A DNA stretch of 64,000 nt, taken from Halorussus halobius (GTDB taxonomy: Archaea; Halobacteriota; Halobacteria; Halobacteriales; Haladaptataceae). The notes below the pieces were generated by a model. The model ran no database searches and was not told where the DNA came from. It worked only from the letters and a program-made list of their open reading frames with translations. The DNA lies in the NCBI RefSeq assembly GCF_004765805.1, contig NZ_ML219773.1:1116001-1180000 (forward strand). Direction: 5' to 3'. Made by a program: the position numbers and the translations under genes. Shown here one piece after another: positions 50,775-60,844 of this stretch (position 1 is its first letter; each line of letters begins with the position of its first letter).

Positions 50775-51713
50775 ATGGGTTCCCGTTCCGTTCCGAACTT
50801 CTGTTCGCACTGCGGCGCGTCGCTGTCGCCCGGCGACGCGTTCTGCTCGCAGTGCGGGACTAGCGTCGGTCGCGGCGGTGACGGTCGCGACGGCGGCGGT
50901 GGCGGTCGCGGCGGTGGCGGCCGCAGTGGCGGTCGCGGCGGTGGCGGTTTCGGGGGCACGAGCGGCGGCGCTGGCGTCGACGCTCCCGGCGGCGTCGGCA
51001 CCTCGGACCCGACGCGGAGCACCGACTTTCGCCGCCGAATCGAGGACCTCACCGCCGAAGGGTGGGAGGTAGAACACGACTACGGCGACCGCGTCGTCAT
51101 GGTCGACCGGGGATTCGGCTCGTGGGGCGTCCACCTCCTCCTGCTGGTGTTCACGGGCGGACTCGGCAACATCCCCTACGCGTGGTACTACTACTCGACG
51201 CGAAGCGACCGCATCGAACTCTACGCCGACGGGACCGACCGATACGTCGCGGGCGGCGACGCGGAGCGCGACGACGCCGACGAGTCCGAGACGACGGCGG
51301 GCAGCGTCGTACTCAGCTTCTTCGCCGCGCTGATCGGGTTCGGCATCCTCAGCGGCGGCGTGTCGAGTCTCGTGGGGTTCTTCGTTGGCGTGAGTAGCCT
51401 CCTGCTCGCGCTGTACGCGCTCCCGCCGGTCCGCGAGCGCCTCCACGACCGCGAGTCGGTCGACACGTTCGGCCCGATTCGCTCGACCGACGAGGAAGTC
51501 GTCGACGCGCCGGAGACGCCGTGCACCGCCTGCTCTCGCCCGGTCGACACCGGCGTCAAGCGGACGTTCCACGAGACGTTCTACCTCGCGGGCGTCCCGA
51601 TCTCGCGCGAGGAGAAGGGCCAGAACCACTACTGTCGGTCGTGCGCGCAGGGCGACCCGTTCACCGAGAACGACGTCGAGGACGACGAGGCCGAGACCGC
51701 GTTCGAGTTTTAA
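50775..51713 (+). CDS. membrane protein with terminal zinc ribbons and a Gly/Arg-rich linker
   Basis: A 312-residue protein. The N-terminal zinc ribbon is FCSHCGASLSPGDAFCSQCG (about residues 9-28), followed by a 45-residue Gly/Arg/Ser linker. A soluble domain (TDFRRRIEDLTAEGWEVEHD) leads to two membrane regions (SWGVHLLLLVFTGGLGNIPY; VVLSFFAALIGFGILSGGVS). A C-terminal zinc-ribbon-like pair comes last (PCTACSRP and HYCRSCAQG). The layout suggests a membrane-bound protein with metal-binding parts at both ends. The linker is short and basic, and its purpose is unknown. It is divergent from the TetR operon. Confidence 0.8.
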   Translation: MGSRSVPNFCSHCGASLSPGDAFCSQCGTSVGRGGDGRDGGGGGRGGGGRSGGRGGGGFGGTSGGAGVDAPGGVGTSDPTRSTDFRRRIEDLTAEGWEVEHDYGDRVVMVDRGFGSWGVHLLLLVFTGGLGNIPYAWYYYSTRSDRIELYADGTDRYVAGGDAERDDADESETTAGSVVLSFFAALIGFGILSGGVSSLVGFFVGVSSLLLALYALPPVRERLHDRESVDTFGPIRSTDEEVVDAPETPCTACSRPVDTGVKRTFHETFYLAGVPISREEKGQNHYCRSCAQGDPFTENDVEDDEAETAFEF

Positions 51714-51722
51714 CCGTTCGGT

Positions 51723-52814
51723 CTACACGACGCCCATCTCGTCGAGCCGCTCGGGCAGGTAGGTCTCGGTCACGAAGTCGAGCCCGTGGGAGGCCAGCGA
51801 CTGCTGTTCGGACTTCTTGTCGATGTCGAGCTGGAGCTCTATCTGCTCCTCCCAGTAGTCGGTCTGGAACCGCGGGTCCTCCAGTTCGGATTCGAGGGCG
51901 TTGACGTCCGAGTCGCTGAGCGGGTCGGTCGGCAGGTCGTACTCCACGATGTCCTCGGGCTGGATGCCGATGAACGTCGCCTCGGGCGTGGCCAGATACT
52001 CGCTGAGGTGGGCGGACTTGATGGAGCCGTAGGCCACCGAGCCGTAGATGCGGTACGACCACGGGTCGCCGTCCGTGAACACCGTCACCGGCAGACCGAG
52101 TTCGTCGTGGAGGCGCTTGGTGAGCCGGCGGGTCGCCCGCGCGGGCTGGCCGCCGAGGTGGACCACGATGGCGTCGTACTCGTCGTCGAAGCCGTTCTCG
52201 ACCAGCCGGTCGCGCATGCCGCCGGTCTCGACGCACAGCACGAAGTCGGCGTCGTTGTCGAGGAACTCGATGGTGTCGGGGTTGTTCGGAATCTGGTAGC
52301 CGCCCTGTCCGACGTCGTCCTGACAGTGAATCTCGCGGTCGCCCCGGTTGGTCTGCTCGCGGAGGAGCAGCGGCCCCATCACCTTCGCGCCCGACTCCTC
52401 CGGGCGCATGTGGAAGTCCTCGCGGGTGACCTCCGAGACGATTTCGAGGTCCTCGATGAGCTGGTTCGACTCGTCCTGGGAGTTGAACTGGGCCTCCTCG
52501 ACGTCCCAGCTCTCGGAGAGGTAGTACAGCTCCCGCAGGGTCGACGACCGGTCCTGGTCGAGTTGCTCGGCCAGGAAGTCGATGGTGTACACCGCCTTCA
52601 GCAGCTTGCGCGCGCCCCGGACGCTGTTGGCGCTCCGGGTCGACTCGCGCTCGCCGTACACCCACACGTCCTCCTCTTCGTCGAAGACGATGTTGCTCTT
52701 GGTCCGCGTGGGGACCGACATCTCGGGTATCTCGCCGCGCTGGAACTGGTCGTAGAACTCCGCCGCGAGGTCGACCAGCTTCTCCTGGGCCTCCGCTTCG
52801 TTGTCTGCGCTCAT
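51723..52814 (-). CDS. top6A: DNA topoisomerase VI subunit A
   Basis: A 363-residue Spo11-like subunit. The DNA-cleaving tyrosine is in [13 protein letters not shown] (Y97 or Y98), and the Toprim-type metal site is in [14 protein letters not shown] and [18 protein letters not shown]. It makes the transient double-strand break of the ATP-dependent type IIB topoisomerase, which removes supercoils and decatenates chromosomes. Its start overlaps the top6B stop (ATGA). The N-terminal acidic extension is haloarchaeal. Confidence 0.95.
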   Translation of the reverse strand: MSADNEAEAQEKLVDLAAEFYDQFQRGEIPEMSVPTRTKSNIVFDEEEDVWVYGERESTRSANSVRGARKLLKAVYTIDFLAEQLDQDRSSTLRELYYLSESWDVEEAQFNSQDESNQLIEDLEIVSEVTREDFHMRPEESGAKVMGPLLLREQTNRGDREIHCQDDVGQGGYQIPNNPDTIEFLDNDADFVLCVETGGMRDRLVENGFDDEYDAIVVHLGGQPARATRRLTKRLHDELGLPVTVFTDGDPWSYRIYGSVAYGSIKSAHLSEYLATPEATFIGIQPEDIVEYDLPTDPLSDSDVNALESELEDPRFQTDYWEEQIELQLDIDKKSEQQSLASHGLDFVTETYLPERLDEMGVV

Positions 52815-55800
52815 GTGTTGTTAGTGAGTTTGGGGGCTTCGATTCCGTCCACGTTCGCTTCGGCGAATTCGGCGTCCGGTTCCACCCGGTACGTCAGGGT
52901 TTCCGTCTCACCGCTTCCGACGGTCGGTTCCCACTTGACGAACCACTCGTCGTCCATGGGGACCGCCTGTGCGCCGTCCGAGAGGTCCGACGGCTCGGCG
53001 AAGACGATTTCCGTGACCTCCAGGTCGGCGTTGGAGCCGGAGTTGTTCTCGACCACGAGCTCCACCTCGCCGTCCTCGACCTCTCGCTCGACGAGGACGT
53101 TGTTCATGATGCGGGCCATCGCGTCCTCGTACTCGGGTTCGCCCTCGTCGGTCACGTCGGCCAGCTTCTCTGCCATCTTCGGCAGGATGGAGGCGATGAC
53201 GCTCTGTTTTTTCTTGCGCTTCTGGAGGGACTTGCGCTTGTTGAGATACGACTTGAGCTCCCTCGCCGCCTCGCGAATCGCCAGCTCTATCTCGTCCTCG
53301 ATTTCGGGCACGTTGGCCACCGCGTCCTTGCTCTCGCTGGTGAACGGCACGTTGGTCGAGGCCACGTGGACCATGATGACCGCCGGACCGTTCGGGATGC
53401 CCGAACCGCCGGGCTGGTCGAGGTTGTAGTTGCGCCAGCCGATGGACTTGACGACGTCCGTGGTGGCGCAGGCCCCGCGCTGGTAGACCAGCGGGACCCG
53501 GTTCGCAAAGCGGAGCACCTCGGCCTGTCCCTCGGCTTCGAGGTCGCCGCCGTAGGCGATGCCCGCCTCCACGATGAACGGGTCGCCGCCGTGGACCTCG
53601 GCGTCGCGGGTCGACGCCGCGTAGAAGTCGGCGTCGTACTCCTTCCGGAGGCCGGCCTCCACGAGGTCGTCGGTGATGGGCGACAGGCAGTTGGTCGGCG
53701 GCGCGATGATGTCGGTCGCCTTCATCGCGTCGAGCAGGTCGCTGGCGGCGTCGCGGTCGTCCACGAACTCGCGGACCTTCGGCACGTCGTCGGGCACCGT
53801 GACCATCGTGTTCCAGACCTCCATCACGACGTTCTCGCGGGCGGTGTCGCCGACGGTGGCGTCGTCGTACTCCTCGGTCTGGTCGGCGGCGCGGTCGACG
53901 TACTCGACGAGGGTCGCGTGGGTCGCGCGGTCGCGCTCGCGCCCCTTCTCGAACCGCTTGGCGAGTCGCTCGGCCAGCCCGTGGACCGTCTCGTCGTCCT
54001 TCCGGGTGCTGGTGGCCGCGTCGACCAGCGCGTAGAGGTCGCTCGTCCGGTCGTCGGTGAGTCGCTCCCACGCGGCCTCGACCGCGTTCTCTTGGACCGT
54101 GTCGCCGAACGTCGCGTCGTGGTCGTCGCCCACCTCCTCGGCGACCTCGGAGACGATTCCGACCAGTTCGTGGTGGGCCAGGCGGTCGCGGGCGCAGACG
54201 GCGTCGGCGACCGCGTCGCCGAACGCGGCGGTGGCGTCCTTGCCCTTGTTGGCGACCGCGTCGGCGACGGCGCGCGCGAGGTCGGACTGCTCGTGGCTTT
54301 GGGGCGGCGTCCACGCGGCCTCCCGGCCGACGTGGCGGTCCCGGAACTCGTCGAGGATGGAGTCGGCGGTCTTGCGACCGACCCGGGTGAACTCCTCCTG
54401 GACGAACCCCGAGACGCTGTGGGAGTCGGTCGCCGCCAGCATCTTGAGGACGGTGCCGAGTTCCACGCCGTGGGGGTGTGGCCGTATCTCCTCGGTCTCG
54501 GCGGGGAGTTCGGCCCCGTCGGCCCGCTCGAACTGCCGGGGCTCGTCCATGCTGGGCTCCTGAAACGTGATGCGGGCGTGGGGGTTGACGACGGCCGTGT
54601 GCTTGACGTACTGGAGGAGCTGTGACCGGGCGCGCATGTTGGCCTCCATCTCCAGTTCGATGCGGGTGCCGTGCGTGTGGTTGACGTGTTTTCCGGGCGG
54701 CGGCGAGTCCGATTCGTCTTTGATCTCGGGCTCGTTCTCGTCGGTGTCGATGACGAGTTCGAGGTAGCGTTCGCTCCCGGACTCGGTCTTGCTGGTCACC
54801 TTCGCCGGCTTGCCGGAGGTCAACTGCGAGTACAGCACAGCCGCCGAGATACCGATGCCCTGCTGGCCGCGACTGTTCTTGACGCTGAGCGCACCGTCGT
54901 TTGCGACGACGAAGTTTTCGTCTGCTCCCGTCGCACCCGGAACCGAGATGTCGTAGACGTACTCCGGTGGGTCGGTCGCCTCGACGTTCTCCACTCGTAG
55001 TAGACACATATCGGAGTCGGTGAGACCGTGAAGGTTCTGCACCGTTTCCCAGAGTGCTGTCAACTCCTCCGTTGGCCGGTGGTCGTCGTCGAGAAGCCCC
55101 ATCTCCCTGAGGTTGTGGACGTACCGTGGCTTCTCGACGTACTCGCCCGCTATCGCATCTTCGATAAGTGACCGATACACCTCCGCGTGGTCGATATCCG
55201 ACCCGACGCCAGCTCCCAGTAACAGACCGGGAACGGTATCCGGGACGGTTTCTCGTGACGTGTCTTCGACCCGAACGTCGTCGAGAAGGGAGACTGGAAT
55301 GCGTTTGTACTGCTGCTCGCCCGGCCGAGTCTGCGTCTCGAACACGTCTCCCAGGGTCACGTCCTCGCCGTACACTTTCGTTCGATACGTCGTCGCCGAG
55401 TCGTCGGCGTACCCGCTGGCGTTTTCGACGACCTCCGTACTCGCCAGTACCCCCTGCATATTCCAGAGGACCGAAAGCTGTCGAGCCAACGTCTCGCTCG
55501 TCGTGGTGTGTGAGAGTTCGTTGCCCGGATACGAGTCCGACCCGTCTCCTTGGTAGAGCGCGGCGATGAACTGGCGCTGGCGTTCGGGGTCGGCCTCGAA
55601 GACGAACTCCGGGACACGTTTGTTACTGGCAGCGTCGCCACAGCGGTTTTTGAGGAACATCGCCAACGGTGACCCGAACGCTTTCACGCGGGTCGAGTTG
55701 CGTTCCCGCTCGACCGTCGTTGTCGAACCGCCGACGCCCGCGACCGCCCGTTCAGTCGCCTCGACCAACGTCGACTCGTGAGAGCCGAACGTGAGGCCGA

Positions 55801-56929
55801 TTTGTCGGTCGTCGGCGTGCCCCTCCGAAATGTAGTAGGCGACAAGCTCCATGAAGGACTCCGAGAGTTCGACGGTGACCGGTATCGTGGTCGTCTCACC
55901 ACCGACTTGATACGTTTTGAACTCGCAGTCGGCGGCCCTGTCTTCCCAGCCGAGTTCCAGCACTTTCTCCGCGGGGAGATACCCCTTCTCGATGTAGTTT
56001 TGCTCCAAACTGTCACGAAGTATTTCGACGCCGTCGTACCGGTAGTAGTACCGCTTTCGGCCGCTGTCCTCGGACGGTTTCCGACGCACCGTCTCGCCCG
56101 ACCGAATGTCGGCCAACGTCTCCTCGTCGAACCCGTAGACGTACACTCGTCTGTCTTCGAGTTGGTCGGCCGTGAGATGGTTCAGCAGGTTCACCTCCGA
56201 CGTCGTCTCGTCGAAACCGGGGAGCCTTCGCGGAGCGAGAATCGTCTCTCCCGCCGCGAGTTCTCCGGCGTTGACCTCCCTCGTATCGCCGTCCTTCGTG
56301 ACGCTGAACAGGCTGTGGTTCCCCGTGACCTCGACGGTGCGTCCCTTCTCGGTCGTGATCTCGTAGGTCCGCTCGTCCGTCTCGTGACGGATAGCGTGCG
56401 TGACCGACTCCCACGACATCTCGTGACTGTCTCGGGTGAACGACGGGACCTCTATCTCGTCCGGAATCGGAGCCGTTCCCGCCCCGTCTTGGGGCAGATA
56501 GGCGTCACACAGCATCCCGATAGGGACGAAATCGACCTCGCCGTTTCGTCGTACCAACAGTCGCTGGTCGGGCGTCAACGACTGCTCTCGGCTGTGAAAT
56601 CGCGAGCCGTACAGCAGCTTCCCGAACACCTTGGGTACCTCCTCTTTTGTGATGCCCGGGCCGTTGTCCTCGATTACGAGCGTGTAGTAGTCGCCCGCGT
56701 CGTCTATCCTCACGGAGATGTCGGGCTTCTCGCCGGCCTCCTCGGTCGCGTCGAGGGCGTTGTCGACCGCCTCCTTGACTGCCGTCACCAGCGCTCGGGC
56801 CCCGCTGTCGAACCCGAGCATGTGCTTGTTCTTCTCGAAGAACTCGGCGATAGATATCTGGCGCTGGCTCTCGGCCAGCTCCTCGGCGACCCCCTCCTCG
56901 TCGCCGAGCGTCGACTGGATGGATGGCAT
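52811..56929 (-). CDS. top6B: DNA topoisomerase VI subunit B, containing an intein
   Basis: A 1372-residue precursor read from the ATG at 56929; in-frame upstream residues are basic and rejected. Removing the intein (residues 117-685) leaves an 803-residue host protein, normal for haloarchaeal TopoVI-B. The GHKL ATP site is seen in [20 protein letters not shown] (about 47-66) and [19 protein letters not shown] (about 86-104). The split host motif reads SREQ before and [15 protein letters not shown] after the intein. The later transducer domain and C-terminal Ig-like part include [20 protein letters not shown]. The intein interrupts the ATP-lid motif, so unspliced precursor should be inactive. 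It is co-transcribed with top6A. Confidence 0.95.
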   Translation of the reverse strand: MPSIQSTLGDEEGVAEELAESQRQISIAEFFEKNKHMLGFDSGARALVTAVKEAVDNALDATEEAGEKPDISVRIDDAGDYYTLVIEDNGPGITKEEVPKVFGKLLYGSRFHSREQSLTPDQRLLVRRNGEVDFVPIGMLCDAYLPQDGAGTAPIPDEIEVPSFTRDSHEMSWESVTHAIRHETDERTYEITTEKGRTVEVTGNHSLFSVTKDGDTREVNAGELAAGETILAPRRLPGFDETTSEVNLLNHLTADQLEDRRVYVYGFDEETLADIRSGETVRRKPSEDSGRKRYYYRYDGVEILRDSLEQNYIEKGYLPAEKVLELGWEDRAADCEFKTYQVGGETTTIPVTVELSESFMELVAYYISEGHADDRQIGLTFGSHESTLVEATERAVAGVGGSTTTVERERNSTRVKAFGSPLAMFLKNRCGDAASNKRVPEFVFEADPERQRQFIAALYQGDGSDSYPGNELSHTTTSETLARQLSVLWNMQGVLASTEVVENASGYADDSATTYRTKVYGEDVTLGDVFETQTRPGEQQYKRIPVSLLDDVRVEDTSRETVPDTVPGLLLGAGVGSDIDHAEVYRSLIEDAIAGEYVEKPRYVHNLREMGLLDDDHRPTEELTALWETVQNLHGLTDSDMCLLRVENVEATDPPEYVYDISVPGATGADENFVVANDGALSVKNSRGQQGIGISAAVLYSQLTSGKPAKVTSKTESGSERYLELVIDTDENEPEIKDESDSPPPGKHVNHTHGTRIELEMEANMRARSQLLQYVKHTAVVNPHARITFQEPSMDEPRQFERADGAELPAETEEIRPHPHGVELGTVLKMLAATDSHSVSGFVQEEFTRVGRKTADSILDEFRDRHVGREAAWTPPQSHEQSDLARAVADAVANKGKDATAAFGDAVADAVCARDRLAHHELVGIVSEVAEEVGDDHDATFGDTVQENAVEAAWERLTDDRTSDLYALVDAATSTRKDDETVHGLAERLAKRFEKGRERDRATHATLVEYVDRAADQTEEYDDATVGDTARENVVMEVWNTMVTVPDDVPKVREFVDDRDAASDLLDAMKATDIIAPPTNCLSPITDDLVEAGLRKEYDADFYAASTRDAEVHGGDPFIVEAGIAYGGDLEAEGQAEVLRFANRVPLVYQRGACATTDVVKSIGWRNYNLDQPGGSGIPNGPAVIMVHVASTNVPFTSESKDAVANVPEIEDEIELAIREAARELKSYLNKRKSLQKRKKKQSVIASILPKMAEKLADVTDEGEPEYEDAMARIMNNVLVEREVEDGEVELVVENNSGSNADLEVTEIVFAEPSDLSDGAQAVPMDDEWFVKWEPTVGSGETETLTYRVEPDAEFAEANVDGIEAPKLTNNT
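54875..56581 (-). mobile_element. intein with LAGLIDADG homing endonuclease in TopoVI-B
   Basis: A 569-residue intein with Ser at position 1 ([10 protein letters not shown]) and Asn at the end ([11 protein letters not shown]), with extein Ser as the +1 nucleophile. Block B is in [17 protein letters not shown], with the T-x-x-H of the splicing site. Block F is [18 protein letters not shown]. The penultimate residue is Lys where His is usual. Two LAGLIDADG-type motifs, [15 protein letters not shown] (about residues 360-373) and [13 protein letters not shown] (about 454-466), give an intact DOD endonuclease. Its base composition is lower in GC than the host, consistent with a mobile element. It could still home into intein-free alleles. 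Confidence 0.93.
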
Positions 56930-57187
56930 TCGTGCGTAGTCCGTAGCCGCGTGGACGTTAAAGGTGTCTCGGTGGCGCGAAGTGAAAGTGAAAGTGTCGA
57001 CGGACCCCGCTCCCGTAGGCCGATTCCGGCCGGTCGACGTCGCTGACCAGCGAGACGCTAGCTTCCGCCGATGCCCAGCGGACGACCTCACCGCCCCGCA
57101 CTACACCGCCCGCCCCGACGCCGCACCGCGCGCTCCCGCCACGGGCGAAAATCACCTATGGCTGCCCGCCGTAGACCGACGAACGCG

Positions 57188-58009
57188 ATGGTGGGGGACG
57201 AGACGAGTCTGCGAGCGGCCGACGAGTCGAACCGCGAGCCCCGCGGCGGGCGCGAGCCCGCGATAGCTCTCGACGACGTGACCGTCGACTTCGGGGCGGT
57301 CCGGGCGCTCGCGGACGTGAGCCTCCGGGTCGAGGACGGCGAGTTCGTCACGGTCATCGGCCCCTCGGGCTGTGGCAAGACCACGCTGCTCCGGACGGTC
57401 GGCGGCTTGCAAGAGCCGACCGCCGGGACGGTGCGGGTGGCCGGCGAGACGCCCGAGCGCGCTCGCCGGGCGGGCGCGTTCGGCTTCGTGTTCCAGCACC
57501 ACGCCCTGCTGCCGTGGAAGTCGGCGCTGGACAACGTCGTCTTCCTCCGGCGGCTGGCCGGGAAACCCCCCGACCGGGAGCGGGCGCGGGACCTGCTGGG
57601 GACGCTCGGCCTCGCGGGATTCGAGGACGCCCGGCCGGCCGAGCTCTCGGGCGGGATGGCCCAGCGGGTCGCCATCGCCCGCGCGCTCCACCTCGGCGCG
57701 GACGTGCTGTTGATGGACGAGCCGTTCGGCGAACTCGACGAACTCACCCGCGAGGAGATGGGCGTCGAGGTCCGGCGGGTGTGGCGCGACCGCCGGAAGA
57801 CCGTGGTGTTCGTGACCCACAGCGTCCCCGAGGCGGTCTTTCTCGCCGACAGGTGCGTCGTGATGAGCGACGCGCCGGGCGAGGTCGCGGGCGCGTTCGA
57901 CGTCGACCTGCCCCGGCCCCGCGACGAGTCGGTGTACGGCACCGAACCGTTCCAGCGACAGGTCGCGGCGGTCCGGACCGCGCTCCACGACGGGGACGGC
58001 GGGCGATGA
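57188..58009 (+). CDS. ABC transporter ATP-binding protein (nitrate/sulfonate/THI5 type)
   Basis: A 273-residue ATPase: IALDDVTVDFGAVRALADVS at the start of the domain, Walker A GPSGCGKTT, Q-loop FVFQHHALLPWKSALDNVVF, signature LSGGMAQRVAIARAL, Walker B LLMDEPFGELDE and H-loop VFVTHSVPEAVFLADRC. The pattern LPWK and the SSUB-like end fit the taurine, sulfonate or thiamine-precursor transporter group. The ATG at 57188 was chosen, leaving an N-terminal acidic tail; an in-frame start at 57158 is possible. It is followed by a permease with overlapping start. Confidence 0.9.
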   Translation: MVGDETSLRAADESNREPRGGREPAIALDDVTVDFGAVRALADVSLRVEDGEFVTVIGPSGCGKTTLLRTVGGLQEPTAGTVRVAGETPERARRAGAFGFVFQHHALLPWKSALDNVVFLRRLAGKPPDRERARDLLGTLGLAGFEDARPAELSGGMAQRVAIARALHLGADVLLMDEPFGELDELTREEMGVEVRRVWRDRRKTVVFVTHSVPEAVFLADRCVVMSDAPGEVAGAFDVDLPRPRDESVYGTEPFQRQVAAVRTALHDGDGGR

Positions 58010-58761
58010 GCTACGCCGACCGGGTCCCGGCCGCCCGCGTCTCGCTGCCGGTCGCGGCGCTCGCGGCGGGCGTGGCGGCGTGGTGGGCGCTGGTCGCCGT
58101 CTTCGAGGTGCCACCGTACCTGCTGCCCGCGCCTGGTGCGGTCGCTGCGCGACTCGTCGGCCAGCCGGACCTCTACGTCCGGAGCGCGCGGGCCACGCTC
58201 CGGACCGTCCTCGCCGGGGGCGCTGTCGGCGTCTGCGCCGGGTTCGGCGCGGCCGCCGTGGTGGCCACCTCGTCGGTCCTCCGGCGCGCGCTCTACCCGT
58301 ATCTCGTCACCGCGCGCGTGTTGCCGAAGGTCGCCGTCGCGCCCCTCCTGCTGGTGTATCTGGGCACCGGGACGGGGACGGCGCTGGCGTTCGTCGCGCT
58401 GGTCTCGTTTTTCCCGACGTTCGTGAGTTCGGCCGCGGGCCTCCGGGGGACGCCCGAGGCGTACCTCGACCTGCTCCGCTCGGTGGACGCGGGTCGAGTC
58501 GAGACCCTCGCCTTCGTCCGGATTCCGGCGGCCCTGCCCGCCATCTTCGCCGGCCTCAAGCAGTCGGCGGCGCTCGCGGTCGTCGGTGCCGTGGTCGCCG
58601 AGTGGATAGTGACCGACGAGGGCCTGGGGTACCTCGTCCTCGTGGGCGCGGAGAACGTCCAGACCGACCTCGTGATGGCGGCGGTCGTCGTCCTCTTCGT
58701 CGAGGGAATGGCGGTGTACGGACTGGTCGCGGCGGTCGAGAACCGGGTGTCGTGGCAGTAA
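58006..58761 (+). CDS. ABC transporter permease 1 (SsuC/ThiX-like)
   Basis: A 251-residue protein with about six helices: AALAAGVAAWWALVAVFEVP and PYLLPAPGAVAARLVGQPDL, then ARATLRTVLAGGAVGVCAGF. The ATPase-contact loop AYLDLLRSVDAGRVETLAFV, then IPAALPAIFAGLKQSAALAV and EWIVTDEGLGYLVLVGAENV, are typical of this family. It begins with ATG inside the stop of the ATPase gene (ATGA). A second permease of the same type lies on the opposite strand just downstream, 21 bp between the stops. Confidence 0.9.
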   Translation: MSYADRVPAARVSLPVAALAAGVAAWWALVAVFEVPPYLLPAPGAVAARLVGQPDLYVRSARATLRTVLAGGAVGVCAGFGAAAVVATSSVLRRALYPYLVTARVLPKVAVAPLLLVYLGTGTGTALAFVALVSFFPTFVSSAAGLRGTPEAYLDLLRSVDAGRVETLAFVRIPAALPAIFAGLKQSAALAVVGAVVAEWIVTDEGLGYLVLVGAENVQTDLVMAAVVVLFVEGMAVYGLVAAVENRVSWQ

Positions 58762-58782
58762 CACCCCCCAGTCGTCCGCTCC

Positions 58783-59628
58783 CTACCCCCTGTCGAATCG
58801 GCGCTCGACCAGCGCGGGAATCAGATAGAACCCCACGCCCAGCGCCGCCAGCACGCCGAGCGCGGCCACCATCCGGGCGGTCCGGAGGTACGTCGAGGCC
58901 CGGAACACCTCGTAGCCGATGCCGGCGTCGAGCGCGAGGAACTCCGCGACCACCGCGCCGACGACCGCCGCCACGGTGGCTATCTTCAGCCCGGCGAACG
59001 CGTGGGGTGCGGCGGCCGGGAGCCGGACGCGGAGGAACTGCTGGATTCGCGACGCGCCGACCGAGCGCGCGAGCGCCACGTACTCCTCGGGCGTGGCGCA
59101 CAACCCCTGATAGGTCGCTATCGTCACGGGGAACACCGCGAGCGTGGCCGCCAGCAGCGCGCGCGCCGGCACGCCGTCGCCGGCCCACCGGAACAGCAGC
59201 GGCGCGACCGCGACGGCGGGGACGATGCGGAGCGCGACCACGTACGGCCGGACGACCGTCGCGGCGGTCTCGGAGGCGGCCATCGCCACCGCGAGCGCCC
59301 CACCGACGCTCGCGCCCCCGAGGACCCCCAGTCCGACCGTCACCGCCGTCACGCCGGCGGCGTCGAGCAGGGTCGGCCAGTGGGTCGCGAGCGCGCCCGC
59401 GACGTCGCCGGGGCTCGGGAACACGACGGTCGGGAGCGCGGTGAATCGCGCGGTCGCCCACCACGCCGCGAGGACGAGTCCGGCCACCAGCAGGGGCGGC
59501 GTCGCCCGCTGCGCGACCGCGCCGGTGCGACTCGCGAGCGAGCGCGTGGCCACCGCTCCGGCCGAGCGCGCGCGCCCGGCGTCCTCGGGCGGGGCCCGGG
59601 ACGAGTGGGACGGCGGCCCTGACGCCAT
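58783..59628 (-). CDS. ABC transporter permease 2 (SsuC/ThiX-like)
   Basis: A 281-residue protein. An N-terminal Ser/Ala/Arg-rich part of about 45 residues precedes the membrane domain: PPLLVAGLVLAAWWATARFT, ALPTVVFPSPGDVAGALATH, and ATPEEYVALARSVGASRIQQ as the contact loop. EFLALDAGIGYEVFRASTYL follows. It is paired with the substrate-binding protein gene upstream by a TGATG overlap, so the SBP and this permease form one operon. The other permease and the ATPase form the convergent one. The two permeases probably heterodimerise. Confidence 0.88.
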   Translation of the reverse strand: MASGPPSHSSRAPPEDAGRARSAGAVATRSLASRTGAVAQRATPPLLVAGLVLAAWWATARFTALPTVVFPSPGDVAGALATHWPTLLDAAGVTAVTVGLGVLGGASVGGALAVAMAASETAATVVRPYVVALRIVPAVAVAPLLFRWAGDGVPARALLAATLAVFPVTIATYQGLCATPEEYVALARSVGASRIQQFLRVRLPAAAPHAFAGLKIATVAAVVGAVVAEFLALDAGIGYEVFRASTYLRTARMVAALGVLAALGVGFYLIPALVERRFDRG

Positions 59629-60785
59629 CAGTTACCGCCCGTCGTGGTCGGGTCGGTCCCGTCCGACGTGGTCGTCCGGTCGCCGTCCGTCGCGGTGGTG
59701 TCGGTTCCGGTCGCGGTCCCCTCGCCGACCGAGACGCGCGAGGCGTAGTCGCCCACGTACGCGCTCTCGGCGTCGAGGTACTCGTTGGTCCACGTCGATT
59801 CGGGGTCGACTTCGCCGCCGAGCAGGTCGGCGTCGGCCAGCGCCTCGTAGGTCCTCGCCCACGGGTCGGGCTCGCTCCATCCCCAGCCGTTCTCGCGGAC
59901 GGCCGGCGAGACGAGGTAGCCCCGGGCCATCTCGACCCACTTCTCGCGCTCGACCGCCCGGGACTCCGCCAGCGAGGGATTCGCCGCTATCAGGAGGTCG
60001 ACCGCCTCGTCGGGGTTCTCGGTCGCCCACGCCGCGCCCCGGGCGGTCCCGGTCAGGAAGGCTCGCACCGCGTCGGGGTTCTCGTCGACGAAGTCGGGAT
60101 CGGCGGCGACGACGTGGCCGTACGAGGGGATGGCGTCCGCGACCGAAATCGAGGACACCTCGGTCCCGTCCTGGCGCGCGGTCACGGCGTCGCCGAACAC
60201 GCCGCCCGCCGCGTCGACGTCGCCAGCGAGCAACTGCTGGACCGTGTCGAACCCGGAGTCGACCATCTCAACCTCCGAGAGCACGCCTCCCCGCTCGAGC
60301 ATGAGCCGCGTGAGAACCCGGACCATCCCGGGGCCGGTGCCGACCGTCCGGCCCGCGAGCTGGTCGACACTCGTCAACTCCTCGCCGAAGGTCTCGCGCG
60401 TGGTGAACACCACGACCGGACTGCGCTGCATCACGACGCCGACCGCCACCGGCGAGAGGTCGCGCGTGTTGATATTGAGTAGCTGGTCGGCGCTCGTGAT
60501 CGCCAGCGGCGCGTTGCCCAGCCCGGCTTGCCGCGCCGAGAAGTCCGACCCCTGCCCGCTCTCGATGCCGGCGAGTTCGAGGCCGGCCTCCTCGTAGAAG
60601 CCGCGCTCGGACGCGACGTAGTAGGGGACGTGCAGGCCGTTGGGTCGCCAGTTGAGCAGCAGCGACGCGCTCGTCGCGTTCTGACCCGCCGGCGGCCCGA
60701 CCGCCCCCGTCGTCCCGACCCCGCCCGTCAGTCCGACCGCGCTCGCACCCACTGCACGAAGAATCCGTCGTCGTGTCTCCCCCAT
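59628..60785 (-). CDS. ABC transporter substrate-binding protein, NMT1/THI5-like
   Basis: A 385-residue protein with a Tat-type signal (TRRRILRAVGASAVGLTGGV). The NMT1/THI5 domain begins LLLNWRPNGLHVPYYVASER, GFYEEAGLELAGIESGQGSD and carries SADQLLNINTRDLSPVAVGV, ERGGVLSEVEMVDSGFDTVQ and VGDYASRVSV. A Thr/Asp-rich tail of about 30 residues ends the protein. THI5-like SBPs bind hydroxymethylpyrimidine or related precursors, but sulfonate binders look similar. It has its own divergent promoter region facing the next minus-strand gene 59 bp away. Confidence 0.87.
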   Translation of the reverse strand: MGETRRRILRAVGASAVGLTGGVGTTGAVGPPAGQNATSASLLLNWRPNGLHVPYYVASERGFYEEAGLELAGIESGQGSDFSARQAGLGNAPLAITSADQLLNINTRDLSPVAVGVVMQRSPVVVFTTRETFGEELTSVDQLAGRTVGTGPGMVRVLTRLMLERGGVLSEVEMVDSGFDTVQQLLAGDVDAAGGVFGDAVTARQDGTEVSSISVADAIPSYGHVVAADPDFVDENPDAVRAFLTGTARGAAWATENPDEAVDLLIAANPSLAESRAVEREKWVEMARGYLVSPAVRENGWGWSEPDPWARTYEALADADLLGGEVDPESTWTNEYLDAESAYVGDYASRVSVGEGTATGTDTTATDGDRTTTSDGTDPTTTGGN

Positions 60786-60844
60786 GTTTCCACAGGAGGC
60801 ACGGCTGTCGGGCGTAAAATAGTTCGGGCAGAGTGGGGCCGTCG

